A stretch of 36,694 bases of DNA from Pseudonocardiales bacterium (GTDB taxonomy: Bacteria; Actinomycetota; Actinomycetes; Mycobacteriales; Jatrophihabitantaceae): positions 1-36,694 of the forward strand of contig JAOPVO010000135.1 of assembly GCA_025966155.1 (NCBI GenBank). Reading direction: 5' to 3'. This document shows positions 17,025-26,113 of the stretch, piece after piece. Position 1 is the first letter of the stretch. Every line of letters starts with the position of its first letter. A program made the translations under genes and the position numbers. The notes below the pieces were generated by a model. It saw only the letters and a list, made by a program, of their open reading frames with translations. It made no database searches and had not been told where the DNA came from.

Positions 17025-18326
17025 TCAGAACTCCATCAGGTTCTCGCGGAAGAGCGCCGAGGAGTAGCCCGACCGCATGAGGCCGCGGCGTCGCAGGGCC
17101 GGAGCCAGGCCGTCGGCGACCTCGGTGATGTTCTTGCGCGTCACCTCGCTGCCGATCAGGAACCCATCCCCGCCGACGTACTCCATGATCTCGCCCATCT
17201 GCACCGCGACGCTGTCCGGGGAGCCGACGATCTGGATGGACCCGATGCCCGATGCCTTGTCCGTCAGCGTCTGGCGCAGGGTCTTGGCCCCGGCGACGCG
17301 CTGGAGATCCGCGACCATGCTCTGATGCCCGTTGGACTTGCCGGTGAGATCGGGCAGCGGCGCATCGAGATCGAAGGTCGAGAAGTCCATGCCGCTCGTG
17401 TAGGACAGCCCGGCCAGCGCAGGCTCGAAGTTGGCCACCTGGGCCGCCTTCTGCCGCTCGAGCTTCACCTTGGCGTCCTCGTCGGTGTCGGCCAGGACCG
17501 GGGACACCAGGAACAGCACCTTCGCGTCGGAGGGCTTCCGCCCGTGGGCGATCAGCCGGGCCGACATGTCGTCGCGGTACTCCTTCATCGCCTCGATGCC
17601 GGAGACGAGGGCCACGACGGTGTCGGCGTGCTTGGCCGCGACATCGCGCCCCGCGGGGGATCCGCCGGCCTGGCAGATGACGGGGCGGCGCTGCGGGCCC
17701 GGGACGGTGTTCAACGGGCCGCGGGACTTGTAGAAGCGGCCCTCGAAATTGATCGGGTGGATCTTGGTGTGGTCGGCGAAGACGTGGTTGTCCTCATCCA
17801 GCACCAAGGCGCCGGGCTCCCAGGATTCCCATAGGGCGGTAACGAGGTCCATCCACTCATCGGCCATCTCATAGCGCAGGTCGTGCTCGAAGTGCTTCTC
17901 GTACCCGTAGTTCTGGGCGGCCGCGTGAGGGCTGGCCGTCACTAGGTTCAGCCCGACCCGGCCATCGGTCAGATGGTCCAGCGTGGTGAACAGCCGCGCG
18001 GCGAGGAATGGCGGGTAGAACGTCGTGGCCGCGGTGGCGATGATGCCGATCCGCGATGTGACGCCCGCCAGAAGGGGCACCAGCGCCATCGGGTCATGGC
18101 GCACGACCCCATTGCGGAGCGAGAACTCCAGCGAGCCCTGATAGACATCCGGGACCACCGAGGAGTCCTCGATCATCATGTAGTCGAAGCCCGCGCGCTC
18201 GAGTGAGGTTGCCATGTCCTTGAAGAGGCCCGGCTGCCCGACATCGGCCGCGACATTGCCCGACCACTGCTGATTCCAGCCGTAGACGCCGAACCCGTAG
18301 TGCAGGAACCAGCCCATGTGGAACAT
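17025..18326 (-). CDS. NtaA/SnaA/DszA-type flavin monooxygenase (tandem paralog 4, LLM7)
   Basis: Start MFHMGWFLHYGFGVYGWNQQWSG; RPVICQAGGSPAGRDVAAKHADT; 433 aa. The upstream extension in the ORF track is readthrough of another frame of LLM8. Confidence 0.93.
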   Translation of the reverse strand: MFHMGWFLHYGFGVYGWNQQWSGNVAADVGQPGLFKDMATSLERAGFDYMMIEDSSVVPDVYQGSLEFSLRNGVVRHDPMALVPLLAGVTSRIGIIATAATTFYPPFLAARLFTTLDHLTDGRVGLNLVTASPHAAAQNYGYEKHFEHDLRYEMADEWMDLVTALWESWEPGALVLDEDNHVFADHTKIHPINFEGRFYKSRGPLNTVPGPQRRPVICQAGGSPAGRDVAAKHADTVVALVSGIEAMKEYRDDMSARLIAHGRKPSDAKVLFLVSPVLADTDEDAKVKLERQKAAQVANFEPALAGLSYTSGMDFSTFDLDAPLPDLTGKSNGHQSMVADLQRVAGAKTLRQTLTDKASGIGSIQIVGSPDSVAVQMGEIMEYVGGDGFLIGSEVTRKNITEVADGLAPALRRRGLMRSGYSSALFRENLMEF

Positions 18327-18382
18327 GCGATCAACCCCAGATGTGTCGTGTGATGCAGGTGTCGGCGCCGCGCAGGTGCGGC

Positions 18383-19681
18383 TCAGTACTCGAGCAGGTT
18401 GTCCCGGAAGTGCTCGTATGTGTAGGACGAGCGGATCAGCCCGCGCCGCCGGAGCGCCGGGGCCAGGCCGTCGGCGATCTCGGTGATATTCCGCCGAGTG
18501 ACTGGCTTGGCGATCAGGAAGCCGTCGCCTCCGGCATATTCCATAGCCTCTTTCATCTGGACGGCGACTGTGTCCGGTGTGCCGACCAGTTCGATGGACT
18601 CCACGACCGAGCGGGTCGATGCGACTTCGCGCAGCGTCTTGCCCTCCCCCGCCTTGGCATAGTCGGCATAGGTGCTCTGGTGCCCGTTGACCTTGCCGGT
18701 CAGGTCGGGGAACGGCCCATCGAGGTCGAACTTCGAGAAGTCGTGCCCGCTGGTGTACGACATGCCGGCGAGGGCGCCCTCGAGGTCGGCGGCGGCGGCC
18801 GCGCGCTGACGGTCGAGGCGATCGTGGGCCTCCTGATCGGTGTCCCCGAAGGTCGGGACGACCAGGAAGAGGATCTTCGCATCGCTGGGCTTGCGGCCGT
18901 GGGCGATCATCCGGCGGCTGATGTCGTCGCGGTACTCCTTCATCGCCTCGACGCCGACGACCGCGGCGATGATCGTGTCGGCGTGCTTCGCGGCCACCTC
19001 CCGCCCGGCCGGGGACCCGCCGGCCTGGCAGATCACCGGCTTGCGCTGAGGGCTGGGCACGGTGTTCAGCGGGCCGCGGGACTTGTAGAACCGGCCCTCG
19101 AAGTCGACCCGCCGAACCTTGGTGTGATCGGCGAACACGCCGGCCGCCTCGTCCATGACGACCGCGTCGGCATCCCAGGACTCCCATAGCGCGGTAACGA
19201 GATCCATCCACTCGTCGGCCATCTCGTAGCGCAAGTCGTGCTCGATGTGCTTCTCCAGGCCGTAGTTCTGCGCCGCGGCATGCGGGCTGGCTGTCACGAT
19301 GTTGATTCCGACCCGGCCGTTGCTCAGGTGGTCCAGGGTGTTGAACAGCCGGGCCGCGAGGAACGGCGGGTAGAACGTCGTGGCCGCGGTGGCGATGATG
19401 CCGATCCGCGAGGTTGCCGCCGCCAGCAGCGGCACCAGCGGCATGGGATCGTGGCGAACAGTGCCCTTCCGGGTCGCGAACTCCAGGTTCCCGCCATAAA
19501 TGTCCGGGATCACCGAGGAATCCTCGAGCATCATGTAGTCGAAGCCGGCCCGCTCGAGCGAGGTGGCCATATCCACGAATAGCCCCGGCTGCGCCACGTC
19601 AGCGGCGACATTGCCCGACCACTGCTGATTCCAGCCGTAGACACCGAATCCATTGCTGAGAAACCATCCCATGTGGAACAT
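18383..19681 (-). CDS. NtaA/SnaA/DszA-type flavin monooxygenase (tandem paralog 3, LLM8)
   Basis: MFHMGWFLSNGFGVYGWNQQWSGNVAADVAQPGLFVDMATSLERAGFDYMMLEDSSVIPDIYGG; ATG at 19681 with AAGGAG upstream. Confidence 0.93.
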   Translation of the reverse strand: MFHMGWFLSNGFGVYGWNQQWSGNVAADVAQPGLFVDMATSLERAGFDYMMLEDSSVIPDIYGGNLEFATRKGTVRHDPMPLVPLLAAATSRIGIIATAATTFYPPFLAARLFNTLDHLSNGRVGINIVTASPHAAAQNYGLEKHIEHDLRYEMADEWMDLVTALWESWDADAVVMDEAAGVFADHTKVRRVDFEGRFYKSRGPLNTVPSPQRKPVICQAGGSPAGREVAAKHADTIIAAVVGVEAMKEYRDDISRRMIAHGRKPSDAKILFLVVPTFGDTDQEAHDRLDRQRAAAAADLEGALAGMSYTSGHDFSKFDLDGPFPDLTGKVNGHQSTYADYAKAGEGKTLREVASTRSVVESIELVGTPDTVAVQMKEAMEYAGGDGFLIAKPVTRRNITEIADGLAPALRRRGLIRSSYTYEHFRDNLLEY

Positions 19682-19722
19682 GCGCACTCCTTAGCTGATG
19701 TGGGCGCGGACTGTTGGAGCGC

Positions 19723-21009
19723 TCAGAACTCGCGCAGGGTGTCGCGCAGGTTCGTGTAGCTGTAGCCATCGCGGGTCAGCCCGCGCTTGCGCAGCTGCGG
19801 GGCCAAGCCGTCGGCAACCTCGGCCACTGTGCGGCGATTGACGGGCAGGCTGATCAAGTAGCCGTCGCCGCCGGCCTCCTCCATGGCCTCGCCCATCAGT
19901 GCGGCCACGGTTGCCGGCGAGCCAACGAGATCAACCGACGTGGGCATCGGGGCGGTGGCGACCTCGCGCAGCGTCTTGGCGCCTTGGCCCTCGGTGTAGA
20001 GCGCGGTGGTGCTCTTGGCGTTGTTCGTCACGATCTGGGGCATCGGCCCGTCGAGATCGAACTGCGAGAAGTCGACGCCGCTGGAGAAGGACATCGTCGA
20101 GAGCGCGCCTTCGACATTGCGCTGGCGGGCCGCGTCGATGCGGCGCCGCTTCTCCTGGGCGTCCTCATCGGTATCAGCCAGGATCGGGGAGATCATGTAC
20201 AGGACCTTGCAATCCCCGGGATCGCGCCCGGCAAGAACCATGAGCCGCGAGATCTCCTCGCGGAACGCCTTCATGGCTGCGACGCTGCCGACTTGAGCCA
20301 CGATCGTGTCGGCGTGCCGGGCGGCGAAGGCCTGGCCCGCCGGGGACCCGCCGGCCTGGCAGATGACCGGACGGCCCTGGGGGCCGGGCACGGTGTTGAG
20401 CGGGCCGCGCGACCGGAAGTACTTGCCCTCGAAGTTGATGTGCCGGACCTTGGTGTGGTCGGCGAACACCCCTGTGCTCTCGTCCAGCACCAGTGCGTCG
20501 GAATCCCACGAATCCCATAGGGCCTGCACGACCTGCACCCACTCGTCGGCCATGTCGTAGCGCAGGTCGTGCTCGTAGTGCTCATCGAGCCCGTAGTTCT
20601 GCGCCGTGCGCTGGTTGTGGGCCGTGACCAGATTGGCCCCGACCCGGCCGTTGGTCAGGTGATCCAGGGTGACCAGCGCGCGCGCCGCCAGGAAGGGGGG
20701 ATAGAAGCTGGTGGTGATCGTGCAGATCAGCCCGATGTTCGACGTGGCCTGCCCGATGGTCGAGACCAGCGCCATGGGGTCGTGCTTGGGCACCAGACCG
20801 GATCGAAGGCTGTGCTCAGTCGTTCCCTTGTATACGTCAGGGATGAACGAGCCGTCCTCGAGCATCATGTAATCGAAGCCGGCGCGCTCGAGCGAGCGCG
20901 CCATCTCGACATAGCGCTCGGCCTGCATCCACTCGGTGCCGCTGTTCCCTGACCACGTGTCGTTCCACGAGGACACGTTGAAGCTGAGGAACCAGCCCAT
21001 ATGGAACAT
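19723..21009 (-). CDS. NtaA/SnaA/DszA-type flavin monooxygenase (tandem paralog 2, LLM9)
   Basis: MFHMGWFLSFNVSSWNDTWSGNSGTEWMQAERYVEMARSLERAGFDYMMLEDGSFIPDVYKG; most divergent of the four; starts 2 nt after the LLM10 stop. Confidence 0.93.
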   Translation of the reverse strand: MFHMGWFLSFNVSSWNDTWSGNSGTEWMQAERYVEMARSLERAGFDYMMLEDGSFIPDVYKGTTEHSLRSGLVPKHDPMALVSTIGQATSNIGLICTITTSFYPPFLAARALVTLDHLTNGRVGANLVTAHNQRTAQNYGLDEHYEHDLRYDMADEWVQVVQALWDSWDSDALVLDESTGVFADHTKVRHINFEGKYFRSRGPLNTVPGPQGRPVICQAGGSPAGQAFAARHADTIVAQVGSVAAMKAFREEISRLMVLAGRDPGDCKVLYMISPILADTDEDAQEKRRRIDAARQRNVEGALSTMSFSSGVDFSQFDLDGPMPQIVTNNAKSTTALYTEGQGAKTLREVATAPMPTSVDLVGSPATVAALMGEAMEEAGGDGYLISLPVNRRTVAEVADGLAPQLRKRGLTRDGYSYTNLRDTLREF

Positions 21010-21011
21010 GA

Positions 21012-22301
21012 TCAGAACTCCAGGAGATTGTCGCGGAAGTGGTCGTAGGAGTAGGACGACCGGATGAGCCCGCGCCGACGCAGGGCCGGGGCCAGGCCAT
21101 CGCAGACCTCGGTGATGCTCTTGCGCGTGACGGGGCTGCCGATGAGGAAGCCATCGCCGCCGGCGTACTCCATAGCCTCGCCCATCTGGACGGACACGGA
21201 CTCGGGCGTGCCGACGAGGGGGATGGACTCCACCGTGCGGTGCTTCGAGGCGATCTCGCGCAGCGTCGGGCCCGACTTGGCGTAGTCGTTCATCGTGCTC
21301 TGGTGCCCGTTGTTCTTGCTTAGGTCCGGCATCGGCGCATCGAGGTCGAACTTCGAGAAGTCCATGCTCGTGAAGTAGGACATCGCCGCCAGGTTCCCCT
21401 CGAGGTTGGCGGCCTGGGCTGCGGCCATTCGATCCGCCTTGGCCTGCGCCTCGCCCTCGGTGTCGCCCATGATCGGGGAGATCAGGAACAGCACCTTGAC
21501 GTCGGTTGGCTTGCGGCCGAAGGAGATCATCCGCTCCGAGATGTCGTCGCGGTACGCCTTCATCTCCTCGACCCCGACCACGGCGGCGATGATCGTGTCG
21601 GCGTGCTTGGCGCCGAAGTTGCGCCCGGCGGCGGACCCGCCGGCCTGGCAGATGATCGGCCGGCCCTGCGGGCTGGGGACCGTGTTGAGCGGGCCGCGCG
21701 ACTTGTAGAACTGCCCTTCGAAGTCGACGCGGTGGACCTTGTTGTGATCGGCGAAGATCCCGCGCTCCTCGTCCATGATCAGGGCATCGGGCTCCCATGA
21801 GTCCCAGAGCGCCTTGACGACCTGCACCCACTCATCGGCCATCTCGTAGCGCAGGTCGTGCTCGACGTGCTTGTCGAGGCCGTAGTTCTGCGCGGCGGCG
21901 TGCGGGCTCGCGGTCACCAGGTTCACCCCGACCCGCCCCTTGGTGATGTGGTCGAGGGTGTTCATCAGGCGCGCGGCCAGGAAGGGCGGGTAGAACGTGG
22001 TGGCGGCGGTCGCGACGATGCCGAGCTTCGACGTTGCCGCGGCGAGCAGCGGCACCAGCGGCATCGGGTCGTGCCGAACCACGCCGACCTTCAGGGAGTG
22101 CTCCAGGGAGCCCCCGTAGATATCCGGGATGACCGAGGAGTCCTCGAGCATCATGTAGTCGAAGCCGGCGCGCTCCAATGAGGTCGCCATGTCCACGAAG
22201 AGCTGCGGGTTGGCGATATCGGACGCCACGTTTCCCGACCACGGCTGGTTCCAGCCGTAGACGCCGAACCCCATTCCGAGGAACCATCCCATGTGAAACA
22301 C
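21012..22301 (-). CDS. NtaA/SnaA/DszA-type flavin monooxygenase (tandem paralog 1, LLM10)
   Basis: GTG start at 22301 with GGAGG 6 nt upstream; MFHMGWFLGMGFGVYGWNQPWSGNVASDIANPQLFVDMATSLERAGFDYMMLEDSS. Confidence 0.93.
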   Translation of the reverse strand: MFHMGWFLGMGFGVYGWNQPWSGNVASDIANPQLFVDMATSLERAGFDYMMLEDSSVIPDIYGGSLEHSLKVGVVRHDPMPLVPLLAAATSKLGIVATAATTFYPPFLAARLMNTLDHITKGRVGVNLVTASPHAAAQNYGLDKHVEHDLRYEMADEWVQVVKALWDSWEPDALIMDEERGIFADHNKVHRVDFEGQFYKSRGPLNTVPSPQGRPIICQAGGSAAGRNFGAKHADTIIAAVVGVEEMKAYRDDISERMISFGRKPTDVKVLFLISPIMGDTEGEAQAKADRMAAAQAANLEGNLAAMSYFTSMDFSKFDLDAPMPDLSKNNGHQSTMNDYAKSGPTLREIASKHRTVESIPLVGTPESVSVQMGEAMEYAGGDGFLIGSPVTRKSITEVCDGLAPALRRRGLIRSSYSYDHFRDNLLEF

Positions 22302-22337
22302 GTCGTGCCTCCAGTGATTAGCAGTAAATGGACATGC

Positions 22338-22387
22338 CACGGCCGACCTGTGCGGCCCGCGACGATGCGGGCCGCACGAGGTCCGTG
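22338..22387 (-). terminator. Strong intra-operon stem-loop after the substrate-binding protein gene
   Basis: CACGG..GACCT-GTGCGGCCCGC-GACGAT-GCGGGCCGCAC-(G)-AGGTC-CGTG: 11-bp perfect core plus outer pairing; between the SBP2 stop (22427) and LLM10 start (22301). Confidence 0.65.
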
Positions 22388-22426
22388 CCGGTGGTGGCGC
22401 TGGTGAGGTGCTGAGCTAGCTTTTGA

Positions 22427-24091
22427 TCAGCTGAACGACATCATGCTGAAGTCCAGAACGTTGTCGGTGCGGTGGACGAACCCGGTGATGCCCTTCTTGA
22501 ACACCATGAGGGGCTCGACCTTGGCGACCTGGATCTGCGGGCGGTAGTCCTGCCAGATCAGCTGCGCCTTGTTCCACTGCTTTCCGGCGGCGTCGGAGAG
22601 CGAGTCCCCGGCCGCGACGCCGGCATCGACCGCTGCGTAGTAGCTCGGCTCGTTGAAGCCCGCGGTGTTGCGGATGGGGTTGTCCTTCGGGAAGGCCAGC
22701 AGCAGGCTGTATGGCGGCGACTCGTAGGAGACCGACATGTCGCGGTAGATCCGCACATCCCATTGGCCGCTGGAGTTGCGCTCGACGAAGGTGGCAGGGG
22801 GCACCACCGCGATTGTCACGTCGAAGCCGGCGTCCTTGGCGTAGCTCTGGATCTGGACGGCCATCTCCTCCATGTCCGGCACTGCGCTGCTGGCGAGGAT
22901 CTCGTACTTGACCGGCCCGGTGACGCCGGCCTTGGCCAGCAGCTCCTTGGACTTGGCCGGGTCGTACTTCTGTGTGAGCAGCCCGCTGCCGTCGTAGCCG
23001 GGCGAGCCCGGGTCGAGGAGGCCGATAGCCGGCTTAGCCCGGCCCTTGTAGACCTGGTCGATGATGTCCTGGTACGGCACCGCATAGAACAGGGCCTGGC
23101 GGACCAGCTTGTTGTCGAACGGCGCCTTGTTGGAGTTGATGAAGATCCAGGAGAAGTTGTTCGTGTCCGGCTGGAACGTGGTGACCGAGTCGGCCTTCTC
23201 CATGTCGGCGACATCGGCGGGCCGCAGCTGCACCGCAACGTCGACATCGCCGTTCTTGACGAGCGTGGCGCGGTTGCCGGCATCCGGGACGACGCGCTGA
23301 ATCACGTGCTTCACGGCCGGCTCGCCGAGGGGGTAGTTCGGGTTGGCGTCGAACGTCAGCTGCTCGTTCTGCTTGTACGACGTCATGATGTACGGCCCGT
23401 ATCCGAAGTTGCCGTTCTCGTTGGACCAGCTGACGGCGTACGGGTCGGCGGTGGTTGCCTTCGACTTCAGCAGCGTGCTGTCGTAGATCTCGCCGGAGAT
23501 CTTGGAGATGACCGACAGCAGCGGGAAGCCGTGGCCGGCCTGGGCGACGGTGAAGGTAACGGTGTAGTCGTCGACCTTGACCAGCTGCTTCTTCGGGTCG
23601 GTGATCGCCGGGAGGCTGATCGACTTGGCGATGCTGGTCGAGTTCCACTTGCGCTCGTACGACCACAGCACGTCATCGGCGGTGAACGGGTTGCCGGCCT
23701 GGCTCTTCACGCCCTTGCGCAGGTGGAAGGTGAACACCGTCCCGTCGGCGCTCACGTCGTAGCTCTCCGCGAGTACGCCCTCGAACTTGTAGAGGTCCTG
23801 GGTGAGGGCGTTCTTGTCGTCCTTGGACTCGACGTAGGGGTTGCGGATCAGCGTCGCCCCGGTGAGCAGCGTGTACTCGAAGGCCTCATAGCCACCGGGC
23901 TTCGCGTCGAAGGCGAGGCCGCCGGGAACAGTGGCCACTGCCTCGACGAGGGTGTCCGAGGTGTTCCCGCTGGCGCCGCCGCCACCCCCGGAGGGGCCGC
24001 CGCTGCCGCATGCTCCGAGGACGAGGGTCGAGATGGCCGCGGCGGCAAGTGCCGCGAGCCGCGTGGATCTGAATGGCCGAGCTGGGGACAC
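22427..24091 (-). CDS. ABC transporter substrate-binding lipoprotein, family 5 (SBP2)
   Basis: 554 aa; lipobox TLVLGACGSGG; ESYDVSADGTVFTFHLRKGVKSQAGNPFTADDVLWSYERKW. Confidence 0.93.
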   Translation of the reverse strand: MSPARPFRSTRLAALAAAAISTLVLGACGSGGPSGGGGGASGNTSDTLVEAVATVPGGLAFDAKPGGYEAFEYTLLTGATLIRNPYVESKDDKNALTQDLYKFEGVLAESYDVSADGTVFTFHLRKGVKSQAGNPFTADDVLWSYERKWNSTSIAKSISLPAITDPKKQLVKVDDYTVTFTVAQAGHGFPLLSVISKISGEIYDSTLLKSKATTADPYAVSWSNENGNFGYGPYIMTSYKQNEQLTFDANPNYPLGEPAVKHVIQRVVPDAGNRATLVKNGDVDVAVQLRPADVADMEKADSVTTFQPDTNNFSWIFINSNKAPFDNKLVRQALFYAVPYQDIIDQVYKGRAKPAIGLLDPGSPGYDGSGLLTQKYDPAKSKELLAKAGVTGPVKYEILASSAVPDMEEMAVQIQSYAKDAGFDVTIAVVPPATFVERNSSGQWDVRIYRDMSVSYESPPYSLLLAFPKDNPIRNTAGFNEPSYYAAVDAGVAAGDSLSDAAGKQWNKAQLIWQDYRPQIQVAKVEPLMVFKKGITGFVHRTDNVLDFSMMSFS

Positions 24092-24155
24092 CGGGACTCC
24101 TTCGGAAGTGGTGCTGAGGGAAGCGGGCGGGGTTGGTGCGGTGCGGCCGGCGGCG

Positions 24156-25052
24156 TCAGTGCACGCGGCGGTGGAACAGCAGGCGCGTCAGGCCGGCGAA
24201 TGAGGCGACCGTGATCGCGAGGGCGAGGGTCGGGAAGGCTGCGGACCACCAGCGGCCGACGATGGCGTCGGTCGCCCCGCGCGACAGCATCGCGCCCCAC
24301 TCCGGTGTGGGTGGCGGCAATCCGACGCCGATGAATCCGAGGGCCGCAGTGAGGATGACGCTGACGGCGAAGATGACCGACGTGTTCTCAAGGGCCGCCC
24401 AGCTGCTGTTGGGGAGCACATGGCGCACGGTGAGGCGGCGCTCGGACAGCCCGGCCATCCGCGCGGCGTCGACGTAGGCCTCGCCGCGGACCCGGAGCAC
24501 CTCGGTGCGCACCAGGCGAAGCTGGATCGGCGCGAGGATGACGGACAGCGCCAGCGTCAAGCTGGTTGTCGATGCCCCGTAGAAGGCGACGACGACCAAG
24601 CCGACGAGCACGGCGGGCACAGCCTGGATGAGGTCGATGACCCGGGCCAGGCCCCGCGCCGTCCAGCCCACCGGGCCGCGCCGCGACTCGTTCATACCGA
24701 TGCCCAGACCCAGGATGATGCCGCCAGAGGTAGCTAGCAGGCTCACGATCAGGGCGATTGTCAGGTTGATGCGCGTGGCGACGATGACGCGGGAGAACAC
24801 ATCGAGCCCCGAGGAGTCGGTGCCGAACCAGTACTGGCCGTTGGGCGCGGTCGACGAGGGGCCGGCGACCCGCTCCGGGTCCCATGGGACCAGGTACTTG
24901 CCCACGACCGCCAGGATCACCAGCAGGAGCGGCGGAATCACCATCCACCAGCCCTTGGGCAGGGGGTTGCGCCGGCGCGGGGCCTCGGCCTCGGCGCGCG
25001 GTCCCCCAGTCGGAAGGGTGCTGGACGTGGACTCGATTGCGGTGGCAGTCAT
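24156..25052 (-). CDS. ABC transporter permease, DppC-like
   Basis: 298 aa; WFGTDSSGLDVFSRVIVATRINLTIALIVSLLATSGGIILGLGIG...DAARMAGLSERRLTVRHVLPNSSW. Confidence 0.93.
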   Translation of the reverse strand: MTATAIESTSSTLPTGGPRAEAEAPRRRNPLPKGWWMVIPPLLLVILAVVGKYLVPWDPERVAGPSSTAPNGQYWFGTDSSGLDVFSRVIVATRINLTIALIVSLLATSGGIILGLGIGMNESRRGPVGWTARGLARVIDLIQAVPAVLVGLVVVAFYGASTTSLTLALSVILAPIQLRLVRTEVLRVRGEAYVDAARMAGLSERRLTVRHVLPNSSWAALENTSVIFAVSVILTAALGFIGVGLPPPTPEWGAMLSRGATDAIVGRWWSAAFPTLALAITVASFAGLTRLLFHRRVH

Positions 25053-26095
25053 CAGGTTCCCTCCGCCCGGACGCCGGGCCGGCGGCGCGGATCGACGACC
25101 ATGTTGATGAGATCGACGAAGAGGTAGACCAGCAGCGACAAGGTGGCCACGACCAGCAGGAAGCCCTGCATCGAGACGAAGTCGCCGGAGCTGATCGCGT
25201 CCACTGCGTACTGGCCCATGCCGGAGAAGCCGAACAGCGTCTCAAGGATCACGGCGCCGCCAAGTAGATAGCCGAATAAGGTGCCGGACATCGTGATGGC
25301 CGACGGCGCGGCCCGGCGGTAGACGCTGGCCATCACCGTGATGCGCCCTGCGCCGGACGCGATCCGGAAGCGGGTGGGCGGCGCGTCCAGCGCCTCCTCC
25401 AGGCCGGAGATGAGGATCTTGATCATGATCGCCGACTGCGAGATCACCAGCGTGATGATCGGCAGGGCCAGGTGCGAGGCCATGGACCAGGTCGCATCCC
25501 AGTAGCGCTGGAGAATGGTGTCGAGGAAGGGCATCCCCGTGACCTTGTCCGGGCTGATCATCGTGGTGTCGAGCCGGCCGACGGGCGGTGGCGCCCAATG
25601 CAGCGTCGTGTAGAACAGGAAGAGCGCGACGATGGCCAGCACGTACTCCGGGATCGCGCCGGCCGACTGCGCGTACACCTTGAGGCCGCGGGAGATCGGG
25701 TTCCGCGGGTGCATCACGATGATGTACGAGGCGAACACGCTGAAGATCAGCGTTCCGATGAGGCCCATCAAGGCGAGCTCCGCGGTTGCGGGCACGAGAT
25801 CGCTCAGTTCCGTCAGCACGGACCGGCCCGTGATCAGGGAATCCCCGAGATCGAAATGAGCAACGTTAGCTAGGTAACGAAGCAGCTGGTCCAGCAGCGA
25901 TCCGTTGAGGCCAAGCTCCTTCTGCATCTCGTCGTACGCCTCGGGCGACGCATTCTGGCCCAGGAGCACAAGCACCGGGTCGCCGGGGACCGAGCGCAGC
26001 AGGAAGAACGTCAAGATGGTGAAAATCAACAGGTGCAGGGGCAGTGCGGCAATCCGCACGAGCCACCACCGCTGTTGCCTGATAGTCGCTAGCAC
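25052..26095 (-). CDS. ABC transporter permease, DppB-like
   Basis: GTG start at 26095 preceded by CGGAGG; LLIFTILTFFLLRSVPGDPVLVLLG...GYLLGGAVILETLFGFSGMGQYAVDAI. Confidence 0.92.
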   Translation of the reverse strand: MLATIRQQRWWLVRIAALPLHLLIFTILTFFLLRSVPGDPVLVLLGQNASPEAYDEMQKELGLNGSLLDQLLRYLANVAHFDLGDSLITGRSVLTELSDLVPATAELALMGLIGTLIFSVFASYIIVMHPRNPISRGLKVYAQSAGAIPEYVLAIVALFLFYTTLHWAPPPVGRLDTTMISPDKVTGMPFLDTILQRYWDATWSMASHLALPIITLVISQSAIMIKILISGLEEALDAPPTRFRIASGAGRITVMASVYRRAAPSAITMSGTLFGYLLGGAVILETLFGFSGMGQYAVDAISSGDFVSMQGFLLVVATLSLLVYLFVDLINMVVDPRRRPGVRAEGT

Positions 26096-26113
26096 CAGTT
26101 GAACCTCCGTTAG

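Noticed and set aside
17025-19211. 728-aa ORF suggesting a fused monooxygenase
   Set aside because: The N-terminal part is out-of-frame translation of the upstream LLM8 gene; homology starts at MFHMGWFL (18326). The 19723-21831 ORF has the same explanation.
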